Assembly: GCA_019510305.1 (NCBI GenBank)
Contig: JAEKKN010000028.1
Location: forward strand, 81,154 to 145,153
Length of the DNA stretch: 64,000 nucleotides
Origin: Microbacterium sp.
GTDB lineage: Bacteria; Actinomycetota; Actinomycetes; Actinomycetales; Microbacteriaceae
Direction: 5' to 3'
Shown: positions 1 through 9,893 of the stretch, piece by piece
Layout: each line of letters begins with the position of its first letter
Numbering within the stretch: position 1 is the stretch's first letter
Program-made: the position numbers and the translations under genes
Notes under the pieces: generated by a model
Told to the model about the DNA's origin: nothing
The model's input: only the letters and a program-made list of their open reading frames with translations
Database searches by the model: none

Positions 1-852
1 CACGAGTACATCGGCGTGGTCGAGTCGGTCGGCGACGCGGTCGTTCTCGTGAAGCCCGGCGACCACGTCGTCGGATCGTTCGTCGCCTCCGACAACACCT
101 GCGAGATCTGCCGCGCCGGCTACCAGTCGCGCTGCGTGCACCAGGTGATGATGGGCGCGGTCGGCACACAGGCGCAGTACGCCCGCATCCCGCTCGCCGA
201 CGGCACCCTGGTCGTCACCCCGGGCGAACCTCCCGCAGACCTCGTGCCCTCGCTGCTCGCGGCGTCCGACGTACTCGGCACCGGCTGGTTCGCCGCGGTC
301 GCCGCAGAAGCCGGCCCTGGGAAGACCGTGGCCGTGGTCGGCGATGGCGCGGTCGGACTGCTGGGTGCGCTCGCCGCAGCCCAGCTCGGCGCGGAGCGCA
401 TCATCGTGATGTCGCGTCACGCTGACCGGCAGGCGCTCGCACGCCGCTTCGGTGCGACCGACATCGTCGAGGAACGCGGAGACGCGGGCGTCGCGAAGAT
501 CAAGGAGCTCACAGACGGGCTCGGCGCCCACTCGACGATCGAGGCCGTCGGAACTCAGGAGTCGATGGACCAGGCGATCCGCGCCACTCGCGCCGGCGGA
601 CACGTCGGCTTCGTCGGCGTCTCGCACGACGTCTCGATCGACGGGCTCGAGCTGTTCTTCTCGAGCGTGCACCTGCACGGCGGCCCCGCCCCCGTGCGGC
701 GTTTCCTGCCCGAGCTCATCCGCCTGATCTGGGATCGCGAGATCGACCCGGGCGCGGTCTTCGATCTGACGCTGCCGATCGACGAGGCCGCCGAGGGCTA
801 CCGCGCGATGGACGAGCGCCGCGCCACGAAGGTGCTGCTCACGACCGATTGA
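1..852 (+). CDS. Zinc-dependent alcohol dehydrogenase, 5' end outside window
   Basis: Medium-chain dehydrogenase/reductase, presumably oxidising an alcohol with NAD(P)+. The reading frame is open from base 1. The first residues (HEYIGVVESVG) match the conserved GHE zinc-binding segment, so about 60 N-terminal residues with the first catalytic Cys lie outside the window. CEICRAGYQSRC follows, which keeps only part of the usual four-Cys structural zinc lobe. The Rossmann fold is clear: VVGDGAVGLLGALAAAQLGA, then an acidic/basic cofactor-specificity stretch (SRHADR). The C-terminal EAAEGYRAMDERRATKVLL is typical of the family. Substrate cannot be deduced. A hairpin follows the stop. Confidence 0.85.
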   Translation, partial: HEYIGVVESVGDAVVLVKPGDHVVGSFVASDNTCEICRAGYQSRCVHQVMMGAVGTQAQYARIPLADGTLVVTPGEPPADLVPSLLAASDVLGTGWFAAVAAEAGPGKTVAVVGDGAVGLLGALAAAQLGAERIIVMSRHADRQALARRFGATDIVEERGDAGVAKIKELTDGLGAHSTIEAVGTQESMDQAIRATRAGGHVGFVGVSHDVSIDGLELFFSSVHLHGGPAPVRRFLPELIRLIWDREIDPGAVFDLTLPIDEAAEGYRAMDERRATKVLLTTD

Positions 853-863
853 CTCACGACGAC

Positions 864-914
864 GCCCCACCTCAGCGTCCGCGCCCCATCTGGGTGACGG
901 CGCCCAGGTGGGGC
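864..914. terminator. Long inverted repeat after the alcohol dehydrogenase gene
   Basis: GCCCCACCT (864-872) pairs with AGGTGGGGC (906-914). Between them GCGCCCC and GGCGCCC segments can pair further. It begins 11 nt after the dehydrogenase stop, before the convergent ECF gene. There is no T-run, so it may be a terminator or an intergenic palindromic repeat. Confidence 0.4.
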
Positions 915-974
915 CTCGGCGGGGTAGGGAACGGGGAGTCTGCGGCTCAGGGAAGGAGCGGTCGGATGCCGACG

Positions 975-1520
975 CTATCGCCGTGCGACTCCCGCGCGGT
1001 TCAGCGCCGACCCGATGCCGAGCCCGACGGCCGTCCAGGCCACGGGACCGAGCACGGAGATCACGAGGTAGGCGATCTGCTCCCACGCGGGCCTGACCGA
1101 CAGATCGACCGCGAAGTACACCACGACGGCGACGATCACACCGATCAGGGCGGCCGAGACCAAAAACCGCCAGGCGCCCCACGCGCGGTAGCGGGTGAGG
1201 GCGGCAACGCCCTCCTGGATCGCGCCGAACAGCAGCGCGGTGCCGAGGAAGCGCATGGTCCACGCGGGGTTGAACGCGCTCGCGATGAGCGCTGCGATCA
1301 CATGAGTGATCAGGGCGACGAGCGGGCGGCGCAGCACCTCCTGCGCGATGATGCCGGGCAGCACGTGCGACCCGAGGACCAGGCCGTAGAGGAAGGCCGG
1401 CCCCGCGATCACCGGAACCGTGACCCAGCCGGCGATGCCTCCCAGCATCCCTGTCGCCACGCCGATCGCGGCGCACACGAGGAGCACGCGGGTCGAGAGC
1501 GCGGAGGAGGGGGATGACAC
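975..1520 (-). CDS. ECF transporter S component, YkoE-like
   Basis: A 181-aa very hydrophobic protein with about five or six membrane segments. The central block (FLYGLVLGSHVLPGIIAQEV, then a Phe/Asn-rich loop, GAIQEGVAALTRYRAWG) resembles YkoE-family substrate-binding subunits of energy-coupling-factor transporters, where a similar glycine-rich helix precedes the segment ending in FxxxRYRxWG. YkoE proteins usually bring in thiamine-related compounds. No ATPase or T-component is adjacent and no TPP riboswitch is visible upstream, so the substrate is open. The start is GTG (complement of 1518-1520) with GGAGG four nt upstream. Divergent from the protease. Confidence 0.6.
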   Translation of the reverse strand: MSSPSSALSTRVLLVCAAIGVATGMLGGIAGWVTVPVIAGPAFLYGLVLGSHVLPGIIAQEVLRRPLVALITHVIAALIASAFNPAWTMRFLGTALLFGAIQEGVAALTRYRAWGAWRFLVSAALIGVIVAVVVYFAVDLSVRPAWEQIAYLVISVLGPVAWTAVGLGIGSALNRAGVARR

Positions 1521-1554
1521 GCCTCCAGCCTACTGTCGACCATCGGATGCAGAG

Positions 1555-1572
1555 CCTGGCCGATCGGCCAGG
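1555..1572. promoter_or_regulatory. Perfect 18-bp palindrome between divergent genes
   Basis: CCTGGCCGATCGGCCAGG is its own reverse complement. It sits in the 146-bp spacer between the ECF S-component gene and the subtilisin gene, 35 nt upstream of the GTG start of the former. A dimeric repressor site is the simplest reading. No regulator can be named. Confidence 0.35.
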
Positions 1573-1666
1573 AAGCGCCTATGGATCTGGTGTGAGTCCG
1601 GGGGCGAGGCTACGTTGAGCGATGGTGCGGCAACCCCGCCGCATCGTGATCATCTGGGAGCAGCAC

Positions 1667-4600
1667 ATGGGTCGAACCCCCCTCCGGATGGCAGCAGCCA
1701 CCACCCTGGCAACGCTGTTCATCGCGTCGACGGCCACCGCAGGCTACGCAGGCGTGGAGGAGGTGACACATCCCACTCCCGTCGAGGGCACCCCCGGGCA
1801 CTACATCGTCGTGATGAAGTCCGACCCCCTCGCCAGCTACACCGGCGACGTGAAGGGTCTCCAGGCGACGAAGCCCGCCGAAGGCGAACAGCTCGAGACC
1901 GACTCGGCCGAGTCGCAGCGCTACGTGCAGCACCTCGAGACCGAGCAGCAGAGTCTGGCTCAGCAGATCGGCGTGACTCCGGACACCAGCTACCAGGTCG
2001 TCCTCAACGGCTTCAGCGCCCAGCTGACCGGTGAGCAGGTCGACAAGCTGCGCGCGTCGAAGGACGTGTACGACGTGTATCCCGATGAGATCCGCCACCC
2101 CGACGCGCAGACCTCGACGTCGTTCCTCGGGCTCGGCGACGACAAGAAGGGCCGCGGCGGCATCTGGCAGGCGACCGGCGGCGTCGACCGGGCAGGCGAA
2201 GGCATCGTGGTCGGCGTGATCGACACGGGCATCGCGCCCGAGCATCCCTCCTTTGCGGGCAAGAAGCTCAAGAAGCAGAAGAAGCAGCAGAACCGTCACA
2301 AGGGTGCGGAGCCCTACACCGACGGCACGTACATCTACTTCGACAAGTCCGACGGCGGTCAGTTCAAGTCGCTGATGGTCGAAGGCCAGGAATGGGACAA
2401 GAGCGACTACTCGTCGAAGATCATCGGCGCGCAGTACTTCTACACGGGTGCCGAGGCCGACGGCTTCGACTTCCAGTACGACTTCCTGTCGCCGCGCGAC
2501 GGCGCAGGCCACGGCTCGCACACCGCGAGCACGGCGGCCGGGAACTTCGGCGTGAAGGCGTCGATCGAGAACGTCGACTTCGGCAAGATCTCGGGCGTCG
2601 CGCCCGGGGCGAAGATCTCGGCGTACAAAGCCTGCTACGAGGGCCCAGACCCCGCAGTGACCACCGATGACATCTGCGCGCTCAGCGACCTCGTCGCGGC
2701 GATCGACCAGGCCGTCGCCGACGGCGTCGACGTCATCAACTACTCGATCGGCGGAGGCGCGGCCAAGACCGTGCTCGCACCGGAGGACATCGCGTTCTTC
2801 AACGCCGCAGCCGCCGGAGTCTTCGTGTCGGCCAGCGCCGGCAACGACGGCCCCGACGCCTCGACCGCCGACCACGCATCGCCCTGGTACACGACCGTCG
2901 CGGCATCCACGATCCCGACGTGGGAGGGAACCGTCACGTTCGACGGGTTCGCGCAGGCAGGCGCCTCGGTGAGCGTGCCCTTCGGCAGCGAGGTGACCGG
3001 TCCGTCGATCTACGCAGGAGACGCGGCCGCCGCCGGCGCCGTGAACGCTCAGCAGTGCCTGCCGGGGACCCTGGATCCTGCGAAGGTGACCGGACATATC
3101 GTGGTCTGCGATCGTGGCAACAACGCGCGCGCCGAGAAGTCACAGGTCGTGAAGGATGCCGGAGGCACGGGCATGATCCTCGTGAACGTGCCCGGTGGCG
3201 CCGACTCGCTCGACAACGACTTCCACGCCGTGCCGACCGTGCACCTCGCCTCCGCCCACCGCGCTGCGGTGCTCGCCTACGTGCAGGGCGGCGTCGACCG
3301 CCCCGTCACGCTGATCGGCGAGAACACCACCGGAGTCACGACGCCGGTTCCGCAGATCGCCGGATTCTCGAGCCGTGGCCCGATGCTGGCCGACGGCAGC
3401 GACATCATGAAGCCCGATGTCGCGGCACCCGGTGTCGCGATCCTCGCGGCGACGAACAACGCCGCCGACGAGGCGCCGACCTTCGGCATCCTCTCGGGCA
3501 CCTCGATGGCCGCTCCTCACGTCGCGGGCCTCGCCGCCCTGTACCTCGGCGAGCGTCCGAATGCGACGCCGGCCGAGATCAAGTCGGCCATGATGACCAC
3601 CGCCTACGACACCGTGAACGCCGACGGCTCGAAGAACACGAACCCCTTCGAACAGGGTGCGGGTCAGGTCGATCCGAAGAGATACTTCTCGCCGGGTCTG
3701 CTGTATCTGAACGGCGTCAAGGACTGGACGGCGTACCTCGAAGGCAAGGGGCTGGCCGACTTCCCCGGAGACCCGATCGACGGCAGCGATCTCAACATCG
3801 CCTCGTTCTCGATCGGCTCGCTCGCCAGCGCGCAGACGGTCACCCGCACGGTCACCTCGACCGAGAAGGGCACGTTCACGGCATCCGTCGACCTCCCGGG
3901 CATCGACGTCACGGTCGAACCCTCGACGCTGAAGTTCGATCGTGCGGGGCAGACCGCCAGCTTCACGGTGACGTTCGACAACGCCAGCGCTCCGGTCGAG
4001 CAGTGGGCGACCGGCTCCCTCACCTGGTCGAGTGCGAAGAACTCGGTGCGCTCGCCGATCGCGGTGTTCCCGGTGACGGCGGATGCTCCGGCAGAGGTGT
4101 CGGGCACAGGCGTCGACGGAACCACGACGGTCGAGGTCACCCCCGGTCTGAGCGGAGACCTCGCGCTCGACCTGTCGGGCCTCACCCCGTTCGAGCTGCT
4201 CGCCGACCCGGATGGCCGGGTTCAGGGCCACTCGGGCGACGAGGCCTCGGGCGACGAGAACAAGGACGTGTCGTGGATCGTCGACGTGCCTGCCGGCACG
4301 ACGCTGTCGCGCTTCGATCTCGACTCGTCCGACGACACGGGCAGCGACCTCGACCTCTCGGTCTACCACGTGGTGAGCCCTGACGATCTGCGCTATTACA
4401 CCAAGTGGCAGTCGGCGACAGGATCGGCCGACGAGCAGGTCACGCTCACCGCTCCGGAGGCGGGGACCTACCTGGTCGTCGCGAACGTGTACTCGACCTC
4501 GGCGCCGATGACGTGGGACATGACCTACGCCAATGTGCAGCCGGGCGGCGAGGGCGCGTTCACGGCGAACCCGAACCCGATCGCCGCGGTGCGCGGCGAG

Positions 4601-4714
4601 AAGACGAGCTACGAGCTCAGCTGGACCGGCCTGACCTCCGGCGCCCGCTACCTCGGACTCGTGCGGTACGCCGATTCGGCCGTGTCGACCATCGTGACGG
4701 TCGACGCGCGCTAG
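1667..4714 (+). CDS. Secreted subtilisin-like serine protease (S8) with PA domain
   Basis: A 1015-aa exported peptidase. The ATG at 1667 is chosen over an in-frame start 45 nt earlier because it has CTGGGAG seven nt upstream and gives a clean signal peptide ending TATAGYAG. An I9-type propeptide follows (GHYIVVMKSDPL to about residue 145). The catalytic triad is visible: Asp186 (VVGVIDTGIAPEHPSF), His282 (GHGSHTASTAAG) and Ser613 (SGTSMAAPHVAGLAALYL). A protease-associated domain is inserted between His and Ser (VTGHIVVCDRGNNARAEKS). A lysine-rich loop (KKLKKQKKQQNRHK) follows Asp186. The last 350 residues are beta-sandwich Fn3-like and PPC-like. No LPXTG motif or C-terminal TM, so probably released. 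Likely role: extracellular protein degradation. Confidence 0.93.
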   Translation: MGRTPLRMAAATTLATLFIASTATAGYAGVEEVTHPTPVEGTPGHYIVVMKSDPLASYTGDVKGLQATKPAEGEQLETDSAESQRYVQHLETEQQSLAQQIGVTPDTSYQVVLNGFSAQLTGEQVDKLRASKDVYDVYPDEIRHPDAQTSTSFLGLGDDKKGRGGIWQATGGVDRAGEGIVVGVIDTGIAPEHPSFAGKKLKKQKKQQNRHKGAEPYTDGTYIYFDKSDGGQFKSLMVEGQEWDKSDYSSKIIGAQYFYTGAEADGFDFQYDFLSPRDGAGHGSHTASTAAGNFGVKASIENVDFGKISGVAPGAKISAYKACYEGPDPAVTTDDICALSDLVAAIDQAVADGVDVINYSIGGGAAKTVLAPEDIAFFNAAAAGVFVSASAGNDGPDASTADHASPWYTTVAASTIPTWEGTVTFDGFAQAGASVSVPFGSEVTGPSIYAGDAAAAGAVNAQQCLPGTLDPAKVTGHIVVCDRGNNARAEKSQVVKDAGGTGMILVNVPGGADSLDNDFHAVPTVHLASAHRAAVLAYVQGGVDRPVTLIGENTTGVTTPVPQIAGFSSRGPMLADGSDIMKPDVAAPGVAILAATNNAADEAPTFGILSGTSMAAPHVAGLAALYLGERPNATPAEIKSAMMTTAYDTVNADGSKNTNPFEQGAGQVDPKRYFSPGLLYLNGVKDWTAYLEGKGLADFPGDPIDGSDLNIASFSIGSLASAQTVTRTVTSTEKGTFTASVDLPGIDVTVEPSTLKFDRAGQTASFTVTFDNASAPVEQWATGSLTWSSAKNSVRSPIAVFPVTADAPAEVSGTGVDGTTTVEVTPGLSGDLALDLSGLTPFELLADPDGRVQGHSGDEASGDENKDVSWIVDVPAGTTLSRFDLDSSDDTGSDLDLSVYHVVSPDDLRYYTKWQSATGSADEQVTLTAPEAGTYLVVANVYSTSAPMTWDMTYANVQPGGEGAFTANPNPIAAVRGEKTSYELSWTGLTSGARYLGLVRYADSAVSTIVTVDAR

Positions 4715-4724
4715 CGCTCAGCGA

Positions 4725-4760
4725 TCGACGCCCCGTGCTCTTCGGAGTGCGGGGCGTCGA
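4725..4760. terminator. Bidirectional hairpin between subtilisin and pirin genes
   Basis: TCGACGCCCCG (4725-4735) pairs perfectly with CGGGGCGTCGA (4750-4760). Inside, CTC-TTCG-GAG can form a stable tetraloop. It lies between two convergent stops (4714 and 4775) and probably serves both. Confidence 0.65.
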
Positions 4761-4774
4761 GCTGTGCGGATCCG

Positions 4775-5713
4775 TCAGATCTTCCGTCCCCGGGGCATCA
4801 GTCGCACATCGGGAAGCGGAGGCGCGGGGATGCGTACGTCGTGGCCGTCGACGACGCCGAAGCGATCTGTCGGCGCCCCGGCGGACTCGGCCTCCCACTC
4901 GGCCCTCGCCTGAGCGATCTCGTCGTGGCTGCGGCCGGCGAAGTTCCACCACATCACGATCTCGTCCTCGAAGGGCTCGCCGCCGAGCAGGAACAGCAGC
5001 GCGCCGCCACCGCTCGACACCTCGACATGATCACGGGAGTCGCCGAGATACAGCAGATCGTTCAGAGCGAGCGGATGCTGAGCCACGGCGACGTCGCCCT
5101 CGACGAGCATCACGGCGTGCTCCCACCCGGAGTCGAGCGGCAGCCGCACCGTCGCACCCGCCGGCACGACGATCTCGGCGCCGACGATCGGGGCGTGCAC
5201 GGTGGCGGGGGAGCGCACGCCGGCGAAGTCCCCCAGCACGACCGTGGCCGCAGCATCCGCTCCCTGCACAGCGGGAAGAGCGATCCGCGGCAGATCGATG
5301 TGGCGCTCGAAACCGGGAGAGCCGTGCCGGGCCGAGTCCGGCAGCACCACCCAGAGCTGCAGAGCGTCGAGCGGGATCGGGTCGTCGCCGATCGAGTACT
5401 CGGAGTGCGAGATGCCGTCGCCTGCGGTCATGAGGTTCAGCTGTCCGCGGCGCAGATCCGCGTCGCTGCCGATCGAATCGCGGTGGCGGATCTCTCCGAC
5501 CAGAGGCCATGTCACCGTCTGCAGTCCGATGTGCGGGTGCGGCTCGACGCGCATGCGCGTGTCGGCAGGGCCGAACCTGTCGAGGAAGCACCAGGCGCCG
5601 ATCGTCGGAAGGTTGCGGTGCGGCAGCGCCCGCAGCACGTTCATGCCGCGCACTCCGCCGAGCGGCACCTCGCGCGGCTCGAGGACGATGCGTCGTTCAC
5701 CGACAGGTGTCAT
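4775..5713 (-). CDS. Pirin family protein
   Basis: A 312-aa bicupin. The start is the ATG read from 5713 (MTPVGERRIVLEPREV), which has GAGGGAG upstream; the frame stays open further upstream but that part has no family resemblance. The N-terminal cupin carries the four expected iron ligands: HPH in EPHPHIGLQTVTWPL, and H and E in TAGDGISHSEYS. The C-terminal cupin (VPAGATVRLPLDSGWEHAVM, then LLGGEPFEDEIVMWWNF) is typical of bacterial pirins. Members have been reported as quercetin-2,3-dioxygenases or redox-sensitive modulators; the role here is unknown. Monocistronic, convergent with the subtilisin gene. Confidence 0.9.
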   Translation of the reverse strand: MTPVGERRIVLEPREVPLGGVRGMNVLRALPHRNLPTIGAWCFLDRFGPADTRMRVEPHPHIGLQTVTWPLVGEIRHRDSIGSDADLRRGQLNLMTAGDGISHSEYSIGDDPIPLDALQLWVVLPDSARHGSPGFERHIDLPRIALPAVQGADAAATVVLGDFAGVRSPATVHAPIVGAEIVVPAGATVRLPLDSGWEHAVMLVEGDVAVAQHPLALNDLLYLGDSRDHVEVSSGGGALLFLLGGEPFEDEIVMWWNFAGRSHDEIAQARAEWEAESAGAPTDRFGVVDGHDVRIPAPPLPDVRLMPRGRKI

Positions 5714-5784
5714 CGGGGCTCCCTCTTCTGGGTGTGTTTCGTGGTGCGGTGCGCCGGTGGGCGATGGCCGTGAACTGCCGCTGG

Positions 5785-5801
5785 CTAGACTCGACGCCAT
5801 G
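5785..5801 (+). promoter_or_regulatory. TAGACT -10 box for a leaderless lipoprotein gene
   Basis: TAGACT at 5785-5790 lies eight nt before the ATG at 5799. There is no Shine-Dalgarno sequence, so transcription would start on or next to the ATG, as is common in Actinobacteria. The same hexamer precedes the three giant genes at the other end of the window. Confidence 0.5.
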
Positions 5802-6179
5802 CGCGCCGCCACCTCATCGTCCCTCTTGGTCGTCCTCGGCGCTTCACTCATTCTGAGCGGCTGCGCCTCCGGCGGCAACGCGGGGTTCTGCGGGCCGCTC
5901 CATGACGACAGCGAGATGGCGGCCGTCGTGTTCACTCCGTTGATCCCCGAGATGAACAACGGAGACGAGGCTGAGGAGCGGCTCGAACTCGCCGAGAAGC
6001 TCGAGCCGACAGCCGAGCTGGCGGACGATCTCGAGACCTGGCGCACCTATCTCGAGGCCGTGGTCGACACCATAGACGACGACCCGGCAGCGGCGCTCGC
6101 CGCCTATCACGATGATGCCGCAGTGGAGAAGGCGGGCACGGCGCTCGCCGACTACTACGGCGACGTCTGCCTGATGTAG
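5799..6179 (+). CDS. Small lipoprotein of unknown function
   Basis: A 126-aa protein with a lipoprotein signal: hydrophobic segment SSLLVVLGASLIL followed by the lipobox LSGC at about residues 20-23. The mature part is acidic and mostly helical, with Cys in GFCGPL and in DVCLM at the very C-terminus, which may pair. I recognise no family; similar small helical lipoproteins are common in Microbacteriaceae. The ATG at 5799 is preferred over longer in-frame starts because the upstream part overlaps the pirin gene antisense and because of the adjacent -10 box. Convergent with the acetyltransferase gene, one nt apart. Confidence 0.75.
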   Translation: MRAATSSSLLVVLGASLILSGCASGGNAGFCGPLHDDSEMAAVVFTPLIPEMNNGDEAEERLELAEKLEPTAELADDLETWRTYLEAVVDTIDDDPAAALAAYHDDAAVEKAGTALADYYGDVCLM

Positions 6180-6180
6180 C

Positions 6181-6486
6181 TCAGTCGGATCCGGGGGCCT
6201 TCGGCCAGCGGATCTCCGCTCCGGGGATGTCGTGCGTCTCGAGGTACTTGGCGATGTAGGGGCAGAGGGGCACGATCGCATCGCCGGATGACGCGGCGTC
6301 GGTCAGCGCAGCCTTCGCGAGGACGCCGGCCAGCCCCCGGCCCTGGAAGGCGGGGTCGATCTCGGTGTGCGTGAAGCGGATCGCTCCGGGGCGCAGGTCG
6401 AACTCGGCGAATCCGGCGAGCACGTCGCCGACCGTGATCTCGTAGCGGGAGGCGTCGTCGTTGCGGGTGACGGTGGTGTCTGTCAT
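6181..6486 (-). CDS. GNAT family N-acetyltransferase, short YjdJ-like type
   Basis: A 101-aa single-domain GCN5-related acetyltransferase of the minimal COG2388 type. It has the acetyl-CoA loop as FQGRGLAGVLAKAALTDA, preceded by the beta strand IRFTHTEIDP and followed by VPLCPYIAKYLETH, a Cys-containing strand characteristic of this small subfamily. The acceptor is unknown. It probably stands alone. The ATG start is divergent from recQ, about 90 nt away. Confidence 0.85.
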   Translation of the reverse strand: MTDTTVTRNDDASRYEITVGDVLAGFAEFDLRPGAIRFTHTEIDPAFQGRGLAGVLAKAALTDAASSGDAIVPLCPYIAKYLETHDIPGAEIRWPKAPGSD

Positions 6487-6567
6487 GCGACCAACCTACG
6501 CCCCGTGCAGACCGTGGGCGCGGGCGGATGCTGTGGAGAACGCGGGCCCGGTGTCGGCGCGGGTCGT

Positions 6568-6579
6568 TACGCTGGAGGG

Positions 6580-6582
<3 letters not shown>
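6568..6582 (+). promoter_or_regulatory. -10 box for a probably leaderless recQ
   Basis: TACGCT (6568-6573) lies six nt before the ATG at 6580. The GGAGG at 6574-6578 is only one nt from the ATG, too near to act as a ribosome site, so a leaderless transcript is the better reading. Confidence 0.35.
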
Positions 6583-8613
<2,031 letters not shown>

Positions 8614-8623
8614 GCGCCCGCGT

Positions 8624-9859
8624 TCAGCGCTCTGCGGCCCACTCGGGGTCCACGGCGATCGCTGTGACGTGGAGGTCCTTCCGCGGGAAGTCGATGCCGT
8701 CGACCTCGATCTCGATCCTGCGCTCGCCCGTTCCCACGTCGGCGCTGAAGATCGCGAGTCCCAGGAGCTTGTCGTAGGACTCGCCGCGGCTGGGGTTGAT
8801 GAAGTCCGTGTCGTCGGCGACCCCGAACACGCGACCACCGGCCTCCACGAGCACACCTTCGTCGGTGCGGACGACGGGCCAGTAGTCGCCGATGAAACCG
8901 CTCAGGTCCGCCGCGGCCTCAGCCTCGACGGTGTCGGTCTTGGAGACGAGCGGAACCGACCACAGAGTCGACTGTGCAGTCCAGTACAGCCGCCCTTCCC
9001 AGACGAAGGGAGCGCCGTACGTCCAGGCGCTCACGGCCTCCGGATAACGGATCTCGACCGAGCTCGACGCGCCGGTCGCACGATCCCACACGCGCAGCGT
9101 CTGATGCGAGGTGCTCTCGTCGGAGACGATCTCGTCGAGGCCGTACAGACGATCCTGTTCGCACACCAGGGCCTGCACGCCGTCGAAGACTCCGAGACCG
9201 TCGAAGTCGGTCGTCTCGGCTGAAACCGTGCGCACGCCGGTCTCGCCCACGAGGACGAGCTCCTCGCCGCAGGCCGCGAGCGCCGTGCTGGTGTAGCCGG
9301 CGTCGACCGCCGTCAGCTCGTCGGCTGCAGCGTCAACGAACGCCAGCTGCTGGCCTTCGGCCGAGCCGGTGTAGACGGCGAATCCGTCGCCGAGGGCGAA
9401 CCGGGCCCGCTCTGAGGGCGCCTCGCCTGCAGCGGGCAGGGGCAGGCGGGTGAGTCCGTCGTCACGCAGAAGGTACTCGTCCGTCGGTCCGCCGGTGCTC
9501 AGACCTGCCTCCGACCACGCGAGCCCTGATTCTTCGAATCCGCGTTCGTCGAGCTGGACCGAGCGGGTCTCGCCGGCTTCGTTCACGAGCACCAGGTACG
9601 ACACCTCGTCAGCATCGAGGCGCAGCGCGACGACGGCGTCTTCGATCCCGAAATCCTCCGAGATCGGCGGTGCGTTGACGTTCCTCATCAATGCCGGAAT
9701 GCCGAAGAAGACCGCCCAGATCCCGAACGCGACCAGGACGATGATGCCCCAGTTCCGCAGGAGCCCGGGTTTTGAGACCTTCTTCCCGCCGTCGGGGGTG
9801 GCCCGCTTGGCAGACGTCGTCTTCGCAGGCGTCGTCGATCTGCCCCCCGCTGAGCTCAT
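8624..9859 (-). CDS. Single-pass membrane protein with large extracellular beta domain
   Basis: A 411-aa protein of unknown function. A basic, Thr/Ser-rich cytoplasmic tail of about 33 residues precedes one membrane helix (NWGIIVLVAFGIWAVFFGIP). The rest is outside and is made of short beta-strand units with repeated W, G and D turns, suggesting a seven-bladed propeller. Two Cys (ALAACGEELV and ALVCEQDRLYG) could pair. The layout, N-terminal anchor then propeller, echoes the heads of the giant proteins further right, but there is no stalk. It lies 34 nt downstream of the tandem TetR gene on the same strand and may share its transcript. Confidence 0.75.
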   Translation of the reverse strand: MSSAGGRSTTPAKTTSAKRATPDGGKKVSKPGLLRNWGIIVLVAFGIWAVFFGIPALMRNVNAPPISEDFGIEDAVVALRLDADEVSYLVLVNEAGETRSVQLDERGFEESGLAWSEAGLSTGGPTDEYLLRDDGLTRLPLPAAGEAPSERARFALGDGFAVYTGSAEGQQLAFVDAAADELTAVDAGYTSTALAACGEELVLVGETGVRTVSAETTDFDGLGVFDGVQALVCEQDRLYGLDEIVSDESTSHQTLRVWDRATGASSSVEIRYPEAVSAWTYGAPFVWEGRLYWTAQSTLWSVPLVSKTDTVEAEAAADLSGFIGDYWPVVRTDEGVLVEAGGRVFGVADDTDFINPSRGESYDKLLGLAIFSADVGTGERRIEIEVDGIDFPRKDLHVTAIAVDPEWAAER

Positions 9860-9893
9860 GCCTCGATCATCTCAGAACCTCAGTGCGCGCTGA

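Noticed and set aside
1521-1666. TPP riboswitch before the YkoE-like gene
   Set aside because: The conserved CTGAGA element and its partner helix were not found on the relevant strand.
4775-6046. A 423-residue version of the pirin gene
   Set aside because: The extra N-terminal part overlaps the lipoprotein gene and is low-complexity; a good ribosome site marks the internal ATG at 5713.
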